The notes below the pieces were generated by a model. The model made no database searches, was not told where the DNA came from, and saw nothing but the letters and a program-made list of their open reading frames with translations. A stretch of DNA of 64,000 bases from an uncultured Eubacteriales bacterium (GTDB lineage: Bacteria > Bacillota > Clostridia > Oscillospirales > Oscillospiraceae). This document shows, piece after piece, positions 1 to 8,426 of this stretch. A program made the position numbers and the translations under genes. Each line of letters starts with the position of its first letter. Position 1 is the first letter of the stretch. Location: NCBI GenBank assembly GCA_900079765.1, contig LT599017.1:744001-808000 (forward strand), read 5' to 3'.

Positions 1-843
1 GAGCTTCATAGAGAGGTCCTTCACCCCCACGCTCTGAAAGAACCCGAAGACCTTCCGCACCCCAGCCCCCATGCCCCCCACCGGGTCCTGCCCGCCGGAA
101 AAGAGGTAGACCGGGGTGTTCACGTCCATCTTTGCCAGGTTTTCCCTGTCCGCGATAAACTGAAGCCCGCCCATCATGTCCCGGAACATCCCTACCGTGG
201 GGACAAAACGGCACAGCGGGTCTGCCGCGTACGCGTCCACCACCGCCGTGTCCCGGGAGATCCAGTCCGCGCCGGTGCGAGTGGGGGCGAACTTTTTGTT
301 GTAGGCCCCGGTGGACAGGTTTGTCACCAGCTTGCTGCGGCTGTGGGGCCCCTTTACGCGGGAGAGGAGAGACGCGATGCCCTTCCCCGCCGCTACCAGG
401 GCGGGAGGCTCCTGCCCGGTGCCCGAGAGAATGCAGCCCGACAGGGTGCCCGGCCAACGGATGAGGTAGGTCCGGGCCACGAAGGAGCCCATGGAGTGAC
501 CCAACAGGAAGTAGGGGACGCCGGGGAATTTCACTCCCGTCAGCTCCCGCAGGGTGTGTACGTCCCGGGCCAGGTAGTCCCACCCGCCCTTCTGGGCCAG
601 GAAACCATACTCCTCCTGTCCCCGGGCGGTGCTGCCGTGGCCCAGGTGGTCGCTCCCGACCACGGCGATGCCGTTGTCGGCCAAAAACCGGGCGAGACCG
701 TCGTAGCGCAGAATGTATTCCGAGATGCCATGCACCAGCTGGAGCACCGCCTTTGGCGCGCGCCCCACCGGCAGCCACTCCGCCGCGTGGACCTGATGTT
801 CCCCGTCCGACGAAGGAAATGTAAATTCCCGAAAATCAGCCAT
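1..843 (-). CDS. Alpha/beta hydrolase (serine aminopeptidase/monoacylglycerol lipase-like), partial
   Basis: The frame reads leftward from ATG at 843 to the window edge without a stop, so about 281 codons are visible and the C-terminus is missing. The start MADFREFTFPSSDGEHQ is preceded by AAAGGAG about 11 bases upstream. An oxyanion-type LVHGISEY segment comes early, and the nucleophile elbow is GHSMGS (near 500-485), both typical of the S33 serine aminopeptidase/lysophospholipase fold. These are usually cytoplasmic esterases acting on lipid or ester substrates; the substrate cannot be read from sequence. It is divergent from pepT with a 102-base spacer. The catalytic Asp and His would lie at or beyond the left end of the visible part. 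Confidence 0.85.
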   Translation of the reverse strand, partial: MADFREFTFPSSDGEHQVHAAEWLPVGRAPKAVLQLVHGISEYILRYDGLARFLADNGIAVVGSDHLGHGSTARGQEEYGFLAQKGGWDYLARDVHTLRELTGVKFPGVPYFLLGHSMGSFVARTYLIRWPGTLSGCILSGTGQEPPALVAAGKGIASLLSRVKGPHSRSKLVTNLSTGAYNKKFAPTRTGADWISRDTAVVDAYAADPLCRFVPTVGMFRDMMGGLQFIADRENLAKMDVNTPVYLFSGGQDPVGGMGAGVRKVFGFFQSVGVKDLSMKL

Positions 844-945
844 AGAAATACCACTCCTTTTGTGCTAAAATACCTCTGTTACCAGTTTACCCCGTGAAGG
901 CTCCCGCCGTCAATACATTCCGGCGGAGCGGAAAGGAAAAGCAGT

Positions 946-2160
946 ATGGACGTATTAGAACGTTTTTTGCGCTATGTCTCCTTTGATACCCAGTCCGACA
1001 GCGAGAGTGAGACCGTCCCCTCCAGCGAAAAGCAGAAGGTTCTGGGCGCGGCCCTGGCCGCGGAGCTGAGCCAGATCGGCCTGCAAAACGCCCACATGGA
1101 CGACAGGGGTTACGTATACGGCTGGCTCCCCGCCAGCGCAGGGTGCGAGGGTGCGCCCTGCGTCGGTCTCATCGCCCACATGGACACCTCTCCCGACCTC
1201 TCGGGCGCGGAGGTGAAACCCCGGGTGGTGGACTATCAGGGGGGAGACATCCTCCTCAACGCCGAGAAGAGCCTCTCCATGAAAGCCGCCGAGTTTGAGA
1301 GCCTCGCCAGGTACAAGGGCCAGCAGCTTGTCGTTACCGACGGCACCACGCTCCTTGGGGCGGACGACAAGGCGGGTGTGGCTGAGATATTTACCGCCGT
1401 GGAATACCTGGTGGCACACCCGGAGATCCGCCACGGGCGCATTGCCGTGGGTATCACCCCCGACGAGGAGGTGGGCCGCGGGGCTGACCATTTCGACGTG
1501 GAGGGCTTTGGCGCGGCGGTGGCCTTCACGGTGGACGGCGGCGAGCTGGGAGAGATCGAATACGAGAACTTCAATGCCGCCAACGCCGGGGTGTACATCC
1601 ACGGCGTGAACATCCACCCCGGCTCCGCCAAGGACAAGATGAAAAACGCCCTCCTCATTGCCATCGAGTTTGCCTCCCTCCTGTCCCCGGCAGAGACGCC
1701 GGGCCACACTGAGGGGTATGAGGGCTTTTATCATCTCCACCGCATGGAGGGGAACGAGAGCGAGGCTTCCCTTCACCTCCTCATCCGGGACCACGACAAA
1801 GATAAATTCGAAGGGAAGAAAACCCACCTTAAGCGCTGCGCCGACTTCCTTAATAAGAAGTATGGCCCCCTGACGGTGGAGCTGGCCGTCAAGGATTCCT
1901 ACTACAATATGAAAGAGAAGATTGAGCCCCATATGTACCTTATCCACCGGGCGAAGGCCGCCATGAAAAAGGCGGGGGTGGAGCCCATTGTGACCCCCAT
2001 CCGGGGCGGTACCGACGGCGCGCGCCTGAGCTACATGGGCCTCCCGTGCCCCAATCTCTCTACCGGCGGGGCCAACTTCCATGGCCGCAACGAGTACGTC
2101 CCGGTGCGCAGTCTGGAGAAAATGGTGGAGGTCCTGGTGAATTTGGTCACCGAAGCATAG
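946..2160 (+). CDS. pepT: Peptidase T (tripeptide aminopeptidase)
   Basis: This 404-residue protein has the usual length of the M20B tripeptidase that removes N-terminal residues from tripeptides in the cytoplasm. The di-zinc ligands are visible: H78 in AHMDTS with D80, the bridging Asp in LLGADDKAG, the Glu pair in TPDEEVG, the Asp in FTVDGG, and the late His in NFHGRNEYVP. The start at 946 is preceded by GGAAAGG. A strong terminator follows at 2241, so it appears monocistronic. Confidence 0.95.
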   Translation: MDVLERFLRYVSFDTQSDSESETVPSSEKQKVLGAALAAELSQIGLQNAHMDDRGYVYGWLPASAGCEGAPCVGLIAHMDTSPDLSGAEVKPRVVDYQGGDILLNAEKSLSMKAAEFESLARYKGQQLVVTDGTTLLGADDKAGVAEIFTAVEYLVAHPEIRHGRIAVGITPDEEVGRGADHFDVEGFGAAVAFTVDGGELGEIEYENFNAANAGVYIHGVNIHPGSAKDKMKNALLIAIEFASLLSPAETPGHTEGYEGFYHLHRMEGNESEASLHLLIRDHDKDKFEGKKTHLKRCADFLNKKYGPLTVELAVKDSYYNMKEKIEPHMYLIHRAKAAMKKAGVEPIVTPIRGGTDGARLSYMGLPCPNLSTGGANFHGRNEYVPVRSLEKMVEVLVNLVTEA

Positions 2161-2240
2161 GAAACCGGCGGGGCCTCTACGTCTCTTTTGTGGGGGCGAC
2201 CTTCTGGGTGGCCCTTCCGTTCCCCCGTTCCAAATAAAAA

Positions 2241-2275
2241 GGTCTGCCCCGCCGGATGGCGGGGCAGACCTTTTC
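2241..2275 (+). terminator. Rho-independent terminator after pepT
   Basis: A perfect 13-bp stem (GGTCTGCCCCGCC with its complement, 2241-2253 and 2258-2270) has a 4-base loop and is followed by TTTTCTT. An A-run lies on the left, so it can also stop transcription of the minus-strand small gene ending at 2288. Confidence 0.93.
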
Positions 2276-2287
2276 TTGCCCAAAAAC

Positions 2288-2521
2288 TCAATGTAGCTGT
2301 GCCGTACTGCCGGAGCGCAGCTTATAGAGCAGCAGGGAGAGGGGGGAGCTGTCCCGGTAGCCCTTCTGGGCCCGGAACGCGCGCTCAGCCCGCTCCGCCT
2401 GGCGCATGGCCCGCTTCTCCTCCCGGCTGGTGCCCGCCAGCAGGCCCACCGCCGCGCCGCAGGACATAAAGCCGCAGGGCAGGGGACCGACCGAGCCATC
2501 GTTTGTGGCGCTGAACATCAT
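2288..2521 (-). CDS. Small protein of unknown function, 77 residues
   Basis: The start is chosen at the ATGATG at 2521 because GGAAAGGGG lies 7-8 bases upstream; a longer in-frame start exists but lacks such a site. The protein begins MMFSATNDGS, has a Gly/Ala-rich stretch with two cysteines (CGFMSCGAAVGLLAG), then a basic, amphipathic helix rich in Ala/Glu/Arg. Its C-terminal part, AERAFRAQKGYRDSS, resembles AEIGFRIFKGYKKDS in the next small gene at 2703-2897, suggesting the two are paralogues. I do not recognise the family. It ends against the terminator it shares with pepT. Confidence 0.65.
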   Translation of the reverse strand: MMFSATNDGSVGPLPCGFMSCGAAVGLLAGTSREEKRAMRQAERAERAFRAQKGYRDSSPLSLLLYKLRSGSTAQLH

Positions 2522-2674
2522 ATTGATTACCCCTTTCCATTTTGTTGTGATTGAGGATCCTCTTTCCACAATCAGTATAGCATAAAAAAAGGAAAATGCA
2601 AGATGTCCTGCAAAATATTTTTCCAACTGTCCACATACGAAAGATATCTGTCATTTTGCCGCGGAATAAAAGAG

Positions 2675-2700
2675 CCGCGCCGTATTAATGCGGCGCGGCG
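2675..2700 (-). terminator. Terminator of the 64-residue small gene
   Basis: The 9-bp stem GCCGCGCCG/CGGCGCGGC (2675-2683, 2692-2700) has an 8-base AT-rich loop. Read on the minus strand it is followed by CTCTTTTATT, and it starts 3 bases after the stop of the gene at 2703-2897. Confidence 0.8.
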
Positions 2701-2702
2701 TT

Positions 2703-2897
2703 TCATATTTCTTTGAAAAAGTACTTAATTTTGGCCCAGAGGCTGTCCTTTTTGTAGCCTTTGAATATGCGGAAGCCTATCTCCGCTTTCTTGGCCCGCG
2801 TGAGGGCGGCCTTTTCGTCCGCGTCTGAGGTGGGCGGGATGGCACATTCCCGTGTGTTCAGCTTCACGTCCAGGTTGACGGGGTGAGGCGTGATCAT
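2703..2897 (-). CDS. Small protein of unknown function, 64 residues
   Basis: ATG at 2897 is preceded by AAGGATGG. The sequence has a polar N-terminal half (MITPHPVNLDVKLNTREC) and a basic helical C-terminal half ending KIKYFFKEI. The motif AE-x2-FR-x2-KGY-x2-(D)S is shared with the neighbouring 77-residue protein. It has no signal peptide or obvious membrane segment. It is divergent from topB, whose promoter lies just to the right. No function is assigned. Confidence 0.7.
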   Translation of the reverse strand: MITPHPVNLDVKLNTRECAIPPTSDADEKAALTRAKKAEIGFRIFKGYKKDSLWAKIKYFFKEI

Positions 2898-2925
2898 AGC
2901 GATACCATCCTTACCGAATCTTCAT

Positions 2926-2954
2926 TTGCCTTTTGTACCCGATTCCAGTATACT
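2926..2954 (+). promoter_or_regulatory. Probable promoter of topB
   Basis: TTGCCT at 2926-2931 and TATACT at 2949-2954 are separated by 17 bases, 47 bases upstream of the topB start. The match to the housekeeping consensus is good at -10 and moderate at -35. Confidence 0.6.
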
Positions 2955-3000
2955 TTACCATCATACCAACTATACTGAGAAAGTACAAGAGGGCACAGTC

Positions 3001-5184
3001 ATGGCAAAAACATTGGTACTGGCAGAGAAACCCTCCGTCGGACGGGAGCTGGCCCGGGTCTTGGGCTGCAAGCGGGGCGGCGACGGCTGCCTGGAGGGGG
3101 AGGGCTACATCGTCACCTGGGCGTTAGGCCATCTGGTGGAGCTGGCCGCCCCGGAGAGCTACGATAAGACCTGGGAGAAGTGGGATATGCTCACTTTGCC
3201 CATGCTGCCCCAGAGGATGAAGACCACCGTCATCAAGGAGACTTCCCGGCAGTTCCGCGCCGTCCAGGCCCTGATGAAACGGGGGGACGTAAGCGACCTG
3301 GTCATCGCCACCGACTCGGGCCGGGAGGGGGAGCTGGTGGCCCGCTGGATCATGGAAAAGGCGGGCTGGACTAAGCCCGCCAAGCGCCTGTGGATCTCCT
3401 CCCAGACCGACAAGGCCATCAAGGAGGGCTTTCGCGCCCTCCGCCCCGCTAAGGAGTACGACAACCTCTTCTACTCCGCCCGGGCGAGGAGCGAAGCCGA
3501 CTGGCTGGTGGGCCTCAACGTTACCCGCGCACTCACCTGCAAGTATGGGGCCCAGCTCTCCGCCGGGCGGGTCCAGACCCCCACGCTGACCCTCATCGTA
3601 GACCGGGAGGAGGAAATCCGCCGTTTCGTGCCCAAGGAGTACTACACGGTTTCGGTCAAGACATCTGGTTTTAACGCGGGCTGGAAGGATAAGGCCGGGC
3701 AGGGGAGGACCTTCGATAAGGCCAGGGCCGAGGCCCTGGCCGCCCGCCTGAACGGGAAGACCGGAATCCTCACCGAGGTGAAGAAGGCCTACAAGCAGGT
3801 CCCGCCCCCGTCGGCCTACGACCTGACCGAGCTCCAGCGGGACGCCAACAAGAAGTACGCCTACTCTGCCAAGGAGACCTTGTCCCTCATGCAGTCCCTC
3901 TACGAAAACCACAAAATCCTAACCTACCCCCGCACCGACTCCCGCTACATCTCGGACGATGTGGTGGCCACCCTTCCGGAGCGGCTCTCCGCCGTGGCAG
4001 TGGAGGGGTACAAGGATTTGGCCCGGCAGATTTTAAAGAACAGGCCCCTGTCCACCCGCTTTCTCGTCAATAATGCCAAGGTGACCGACCACCACGCCAT
4101 TATACCCACTGAGGAGCAGCCCGATCTCTGGCGGCTCTCCGGCCCGGAGCGGAATATCTACGACCTGGTGGTGCGGCGGTTTCTGGCCGTGCTGCTGCCC
4201 CCCTGTGAGTACGAGGAGGTCCGCCTCGCCCTCACAGTGGACGGGGAGACCTTCACCGCCAAGGGTAAGACCATGAAGAACCCCGGCTGGCGCGCCGCCT
4301 ATGACCGCACCTTTGCGCTGGACGACGAGGAGGAGGACGACACCGACGAGCGGGAACAGGCTCTGCCGCCTCTGCGGCAGGGGGACCGGGTAGAGATCTT
4401 GAACGCCCGGGCCAATACGGGCCACACCGCACCCCCAAAGCGGTACACCGAGGCAACCCTCCTCACTGCCATGGAACACCCCCATTCCCAGGTAAAGGAC
4501 CGGGAACAGGGGCGTATCCTGGAGGAGACCGGCGGTCTGGGCACTCCGGCCACCCGGGCCGATATCATTGAAAAGCTCTTCTCCGCGTTCTATATCGAGC
4601 GGCGGGGGAAGGAGCTGGTACCCACCTCCAAGGGTGCCCAGGTGGTAGGCCTCGCACCGGAAGAGCTGCGCAGTGCCCAGCTCACCGCCCAGTGGGAAAA
4701 GCGCCTGGGCGATATCGCCCAGGGTCGGGAGAAGGAGACCGCCTTCGTGGGAGAGATGCGCTCCTTTGCCTCCCGCCTGGTGGGGGAGGTCAAGCAGAGC
4801 GACGCCACCTACAAGCACGACAACGTCAGCCGGGAGAAGTGCCCCGACTGTGGAAAGTTCCTTCTGAATGTTCAGGGCAAGCGGGGCAAAATGCTGGTCT
4901 GCCCCGACCGGGAGTGCGGCTACCGCCGCAGCGTCACCCAGACTACAAACGCCCGCTGCCCCAACTGCCACAAGAAGATGGAGCTGCGGGGCGAGGGGGA
5001 GAAGCAGATGTTCGCCTGTGTCTGCGGCTACCGGGAAAAGCTGTCTGACTTTAAGGCCAAGCACGAGACCGGTTCCGCCGGCAAACGGGATGTCCAGCGG
5101 TTCCTGGAGAGCCAGAAGGAGGAGAAGGGATCCTCCGCTATGGCCGAGCAGCTCAAGAAGTGGATGGAGCAGAACCAGAAGTAG
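3001..5184 (+). CDS. topB: DNA topoisomerase III (type IA)
   Basis: From ATG 3001 the product is 727 residues, the same length as Bacillus TopB; an upstream in-frame start would add a 37-residue tail unlike the family, and GAGGG precedes 3001. The Toprim domain is seen in LAEKPSVGREL at the N-terminus and ATDSGREGE. The active-site tyrosine is Y309 in TYPRTDSRY. The C-terminus holds two zinc-ribbon-like segments, CPDCGKF...CPDRECGYRR and CPNCHKK...CVCGYREK. The family decatenates single-stranded or nicked DNA during replication and recombination. No conjugative genes are nearby, so it looks like the chromosomal copy. Confidence 0.95.
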   Translation: MAKTLVLAEKPSVGRELARVLGCKRGGDGCLEGEGYIVTWALGHLVELAAPESYDKTWEKWDMLTLPMLPQRMKTTVIKETSRQFRAVQALMKRGDVSDLVIATDSGREGELVARWIMEKAGWTKPAKRLWISSQTDKAIKEGFRALRPAKEYDNLFYSARARSEADWLVGLNVTRALTCKYGAQLSAGRVQTPTLTLIVDREEEIRRFVPKEYYTVSVKTSGFNAGWKDKAGQGRTFDKARAEALAARLNGKTGILTEVKKAYKQVPPPSAYDLTELQRDANKKYAYSAKETLSLMQSLYENHKILTYPRTDSRYISDDVVATLPERLSAVAVEGYKDLARQILKNRPLSTRFLVNNAKVTDHHAIIPTEEQPDLWRLSGPERNIYDLVVRRFLAVLLPPCEYEEVRLALTVDGETFTAKGKTMKNPGWRAAYDRTFALDDEEEDDTDEREQALPPLRQGDRVEILNARANTGHTAPPKRYTEATLLTAMEHPHSQVKDREQGRILEETGGLGTPATRADIIEKLFSAFYIERRGKELVPTSKGAQVVGLAPEELRSAQLTAQWEKRLGDIAQGREKETAFVGEMRSFASRLVGEVKQSDATYKHDNVSREKCPDCGKFLLNVQGKRGKMLVCPDRECGYRRSVTQTTNARCPNCHKKMELRGEGEKQMFACVCGYREKLSDFKAKHETGSAGKRDVQRFLESQKEEKGSSAMAEQLKKWMEQNQK

Positions 5185-5254
5185 GGTATATTCTACGGCT
5201 TAGGGAGGAAAGAGGACCCGTCCGTGCGGGCGGGATTATTTGGGGGGAGCGCGC

Positions 5255-6643
5255 ATGGAGACATTTACGCATATCATTACGGTCATCGACGAATTTGTCT
5301 GGGGCGTGCCGATGATCGTCCTGCTCTTCGGTACCCATATCTTCCTGACCTTCCGCACCGGCTTTATCCAGCGCAAGACCTTCACCGGAATCCGCCTCTC
5401 GGTTGCCCGGGATACGGGCGCGCCGGGCGATGTGAGCCAGTTCCAGGCCCTCGCCACGGCTCTGGCCTCTACCATCGGCACGGGCAACATCGTGGGTGTG
5501 GGTACAGCCATCTACCTGGGCGGCCCCGGCGCGGTACTGTGGTGCTGGCTTACCGGCGTATTCGGCATCGCAACCAAATACGCCGAGAGTTTGATTGCCG
5601 TCAAGTACCGGGTCAGGACCAAGGACGGCCGGATGCTGGGCGGGGCCATGTACGCCCTGGAGCGGGGTCTCAATATGAAGTGGCTGGGCGTCATCTTCGC
5701 ATTCCTGGCCGCCGTGGCCTCCTTCGGCATCGGCAACGGCACCCAGATCAACGCCATCGCCGAGGTCATTGAGAACAACGTGACCTTTGTGCACATCCCC
5801 CGTATCGCCATTGGCGTCGTCCTGGGAGCCTTCACCGCCGCCGTCATCCTCGGCGGCATCCAGTCCATCGCCCGGGTGTGTGAGCGCCTGGTGCCCTTCA
5901 TGGCGGTTTTTTACACCCTGGGCTGCATTTACATCTTATATATCAATGCGGACTATCTACTTCCCGCTCTCTCGGCCATCGTCAGGCTGGCTTTCTCCCC
6001 TGGTGCGGTGGCGGGGGGCCTGGTCGGGCAGGGCATCATGGCGGCGGCCCGCTTTGGCGTGGCCCGGGGCCTATTCTCCAACGAGTCGGGCATGGGCTCG
6101 GCGCCCCTCGTGGCCTCCGCCGCCCGGACGCGCAACAGCGTCCGCCAGGCGTTGGTCTCCTCCACCGGCACTTTCTGGGACACGGTGGTGTCCTGTGCCA
6201 TCACGGGTCTCGTTTTGGTCTCTACCATTATGAAAAACCCCGGCGTCAATATGTCCGATATCACCAACGGCGGGCAGATGACAACTATGGCTTTCCGCCA
6301 GATACCTGTCGTCGGCCCTGTGATCCTGGTGGTGGGCATTATCACTTTCGCCTACGCAACCGTCCTGGGCTGGAGCTACTACGGGGAGCGGTGCGCCGAG
6401 TATCTGCTGGGCAAGAAGGCCATTTTGCCCTATAAGCTTCTCTATGTGGCGGTGGCGGTAGCGGCGCCGGTACTTTCGCTGGACCTCGTGTGGTATATTG
6501 CTGACATCTTAAACGCTCTCATGGCCATCCCAAACCTGGTGGCCGTGCTGATGCTGTCGGATACGGTGTCGAAGGAGACCAAGCACTACCTAAAAAATTT
6601 AAATGAGATCGACCACACCCCCATCCCCGTTGTGGACCGTTAA
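5255..6643 (+). CDS. Sodium:alanine symporter, AGCS family
   Basis: ATG at 5255 lies 5 bases after GGGGGAG; a TTG 15 bases upstream is in frame but has no site. The 462-residue product is a polytopic membrane protein with the family signatures ATALASTIGTGNIVGVG, GGPGAV, and GLFSNESGMGSAP, the hallmark of amino-acid carrier AgcS/AlsT proteins that take up alanine or glycine with sodium. It is followed by a terminator at 6665, so transcription probably ends with this gene. Substrate within the family (Ala, Gly, Gln) cannot be read from the sequence. Confidence 0.92.
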   Translation: METFTHIITVIDEFVWGVPMIVLLFGTHIFLTFRTGFIQRKTFTGIRLSVARDTGAPGDVSQFQALATALASTIGTGNIVGVGTAIYLGGPGAVLWCWLTGVFGIATKYAESLIAVKYRVRTKDGRMLGGAMYALERGLNMKWLGVIFAFLAAVASFGIGNGTQINAIAEVIENNVTFVHIPRIAIGVVLGAFTAAVILGGIQSIARVCERLVPFMAVFYTLGCIYILYINADYLLPALSAIVRLAFSPGAVAGGLVGQGIMAAARFGVARGLFSNESGMGSAPLVASAARTRNSVRQALVSSTGTFWDTVVSCAITGLVLVSTIMKNPGVNMSDITNGGQMTTMAFRQIPVVGPVILVVGIITFAYATVLGWSYYGERCAEYLLGKKAILPYKLLYVAVAVAAPVLSLDLVWYIADILNALMAIPNLVAVLMLSDTVSKETKHYLKNLNEIDHTPIPVVDR

Positions 6644-6664
6644 AAGCGCATAAAAAGAAAAGCA

Positions 6665-6703
6665 AAGGGCAATCAGACATTGGGCTGATTGCCCTTGACT
6701 TTT
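6665..6703 (+). terminator. Terminator after the AGCS symporter, overlapping the next promoter
   Basis: Perfect 12-bp stem AAGGGCAATCAG/CTGATTGCCCTT (6665-6676, 6685-6696) with an 8-base loop is followed by GACTTTT. The last bases of the stem and its tail double as the -35 element of the sdpR promoter. Confidence 0.88.
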
Positions 6704-6723
6704 CCTATGGCTCAGCGTATCCT
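6695..6723 (+). promoter_or_regulatory. sdpR promoter
   Basis: TTGACT (6695-6700), a 17-base spacer, and TATCCT (6718-6723) form a good sigma-A type promoter immediately upstream of the operator palindrome at 6725. Confidence 0.75.
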
Positions 6724-6724
6724 A

Positions 6725-6746
6725 CATTTAGAGATCCATCTAAATG
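6725..6746 (+). promoter_or_regulatory. Probable SdpR operator palindrome
   Basis: CATTTAGA-N6-TCTAAATG is a perfect 8-bp inverted repeat directly after the -10 box and 24 bases before the start of the ArsR-family gene. Position and symmetry fit an autorepressor site covering the transcription start. That SdpR binds it is inference. Confidence 0.72.
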
Positions 6747-6769
6747 ATGAATCGAGAGGGGGGCGCGCG

Positions 6770-7057
6770 ATGGGATTTCAAGAGACATTCAAGGCCCTGT
6801 CCGACCCCACCCGGCGGCGGATTCTGGACATCCTGAAGTTGGGCGGGCGCACGGCGGGGGAGATCGGCAGCCAGTTCGATATGACGGCGGCCACCGTCTC
6901 CCACCACTTGGCCGTCCTGCGGGAGGCGGGTCTTGTGGACCAGGATAAGCGGGGGAAATATGTCTACTACGAACTGAACATGTCGGTGCTGGACGAGCTC
7001 GTAGGCTGGGTCGCATCGCTGAAGGGAGGGGATGGAGATGAAGAAGAGCATACTTAA
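6770..7057 (+). CDS. sdpR: ArsR-family transcriptional repressor, SdpR-like
   Basis: The start ATG 6770 (MGFQETFKALSDPTRRRIL) follows GAGAGGGGGG; 95 residues is the usual size for SdpR. The winged helix-turn-helix is evident in LSDPTRRRILDIL, GEIGSQFDMTAATVSHHLAVLREAGLV and the wing KRGKYVYYELN. No metal-binding cysteine motif (ELCVC) is present, which argues against an ArsR/CzrA metal sensor and for the SdpR/autorepressor branch. It overlaps the start of sdpI by 20 bases, so the two are translationally coupled. In Bacillus, SdpR represses sdpRI until SdpI traps it at the membrane. Confidence 0.88.
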   Translation: MGFQETFKALSDPTRRRILDILKLGGRTAGEIGSQFDMTAATVSHHLAVLREAGLVDQDKRGKYVYYELNMSVLDELVGWVASLKGGDGDEEEHT

Positions 7058-7694
7058 AAACGCCGTTTTCTGGCTCCTGTCGGCAGCTCCTATAGCTGCC
7101 ACGGCGGCGCTGTACGGCAGCCTCCCCGAACAGGTGCCCATCCACTGGGACCTGGGCGGCACAGTGGAGTACGGACCCAAGAGTTCCCTGTGGCTCCTCT
7201 CCCTCATGGGGCTGGCGGTGGCCGCCGCCATGCGCATTCTTCCCAAGGTGGACCCCCGGAGGGAAAACTATAAGCGGTTCGGGAAGTACTACGACGTGAC
7301 CCTTCTCGCCATTATCCTCCTGCTGGACACGATCTACGCCGTCACCGTGTCCGAGGCGCTGCACCCTGGCAGGCTCTCGGTGTCCCGGGTGGTCACCTGT
7401 GGCGTAGGGCTGCTCTTCGCGGTGCTGGGCAACGTCATGCCCAAGTTCAAAAGCAATTTCTTTGCAGGCACACGTACGCCCTGGAGCCTGTCCGACCCCG
7501 ACGTATGGAACCGCACCCAGCGCCTTAGCGGGTGGCTGTTCTTCGCCCTTGGGGCAGTCCTCCTCCTCGCCGGGCTGCTTTTTCCGGAGGGGGCCATGTT
7601 TGCCATTCTGCTTGCGGGAGTGATCGTAGTGGTGATCGTCCCCACCGTTATGTCCTATCTATGGTACCGCCAAAAACACCCCAAAGGGGAATGA
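7038..7694 (+). CDS. sdpI: SdpI/DUF1648-family membrane protein
   Basis: The start is placed at ATG 7038 (MKKSILKNAVF) because GGAGGGG ends 7 bases upstream; ATG 7032 is too close. The 218-residue protein has about six membrane segments. The N-terminal DUF1648 region carries PEQVPIHWDLGGTVEYG, and the C-terminal SdpI-type region has FFAGTRTPWSLSDPDVWNRTQRLSG, the family's best-conserved stretch. SdpI gives immunity to the SdpC toxin in Bacillus and acts as the signal receptor that sequesters SdpR. No SdpC-like toxin or SdpAB gene is visible here, so the ligand may be different or foreign. Confidence 0.9.
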   Translation: MKKSILKNAVFWLLSAAPIAATAALYGSLPEQVPIHWDLGGTVEYGPKSSLWLLSLMGLAVAAAMRILPKVDPRRENYKRFGKYYDVTLLAIILLLDTIYAVTVSEALHPGRLSVSRVVTCGVGLLFAVLGNVMPKFKSNFFAGTRTPWSLSDPDVWNRTQRLSGWLFFALGAVLLLAGLLFPEGAMFAILLAGVIVVVIVPTVMSYLWYRQKHPKGE

Positions 7695-7709
7695 GAAAGG
7701 AAGAGCACT

Positions 7710-8426
7710 ATGCTAAGTATCCAGCACTATTCCAAGACCTACCCCGGCGGCAAGCGGGCGGTGGATGACCTGAGCCTCACCGTGGCTCCGGGGGAGATTT
7801 TTGGCTTTATCGGGCATAACGGCGCGGGCAAGACTACCACACTTCGGGCGGTTGCCGGGGTGATGGACTTCACCGAGGGGACCATCACCATCGACGGGCA
7901 CGATATCCGTGCAGACTCTACTGCGGCGAAACGGGTCACTGCCTTCCTGCCTGATAACCCCGACCTCTATGATTTCCTCACCGGCATCCAGTACCTCACC
8001 TTTATCGCGGACCTATATGACCTCTCCCAGGCGGACCGCCAGGCGCGTATCGGTAAATTCGGTGACGCCTTTGAGCTCACCGGCAGCCTGGGCAGCCCCA
8101 TCGGCAGCTACTCCCACGGCATGAAACAGAAACTGGCCCTCATATCCGCACTCATCCGGGAGCCCCGGCTCCTCATCCTAGACGAGCCCTTCGTGGGTCT
8201 GGACCCGGTGGCCTCCCACCTTTTGAAGGGCTACCTGCGGGAGACCTGTGACGGGGGCGGGGCGGTTTTCTTCTCCACCCACGTGCTGGAGGTAGCCGAA
8301 AAGCTATGTGACAAGATCGCCATCATCAAGGACGGAAAACTGGTGCGTCAGGGGAAAACCGCTGACCTGGTGGGGGACTCCAGCCTGGAGCAGGTCTTCC
8401 TGGAGCTGGAAGGGGAGAAGGGCTGA
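7710..8426 (+). CDS. ABC transporter ATP-binding protein (exporter type)
   Basis: The 238-residue ATPase has Walker A GHNGAGKTTT, a degenerate signature GSYSHGMKQKL in place of LSGGQ, Walker B LLILDEPFVGLDP and the switch His in STHVLEVAEKL. It sits 15 bases after sdpI, behind GAAAGGAAG, and overlaps the permease gene by one base (TGATG). The CcmA/YxlF-like architecture and its partner suggest drug, peptide or lipid export. Cotranscription with sdpRI suggests a response to membrane-active peptides; that is inference. Confidence 0.9.
   Translation: MLSIQHYSKTYPGGKRAVDDLSLTVAPGEIFGFIGHNGAGKTTTLRAVAGVMDFTEGTITIDGHDIRADSTAAKRVTAFLPDNPDLYDFLTGIQYLTFIADLYDLSQADRQARIGKFGDAFELTGSLGSPIGSYSHGMKQKLALISALIREPRLLILDEPFVGLDPVASHLLKGYLRETCDGGGAVFFSTHVLEVAEKLCDKIAIIKDGKLVRQGKTADLVGDSSLEQVFLELEGEKG

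Noticed and set aside
343-897. 184-codon plus-strand frame at the left end
   Set aside because: It overlaps the hydrolase coding strand, which has the start signals and the GHSMGS motif.
955-2499. Long minus-strand open frame antisense to pepT
   Set aside because: It mirrors the high-GC third-position bias of pepT, has no ribosome site or recognisable protein features, and pepT motifs are unambiguous.
3124-5064. Long minus-strand frames antisense to topB
   Set aside because: Shadows of the GC-rich topB frame; topB shows all catalytic motifs.
3001-5184. Topoisomerase III as a marker of an integrative conjugative element
   Set aside because: No relaxase, type IV secretion, integrase or attachment repeats nearby; length equals the chromosomal Bacillus-type enzyme.
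5185-5254. Riboswitch (for example glycine) before the AGCS symporter
   Set aside because: The spacer is only 70 bases and shows no conserved aptamer core.
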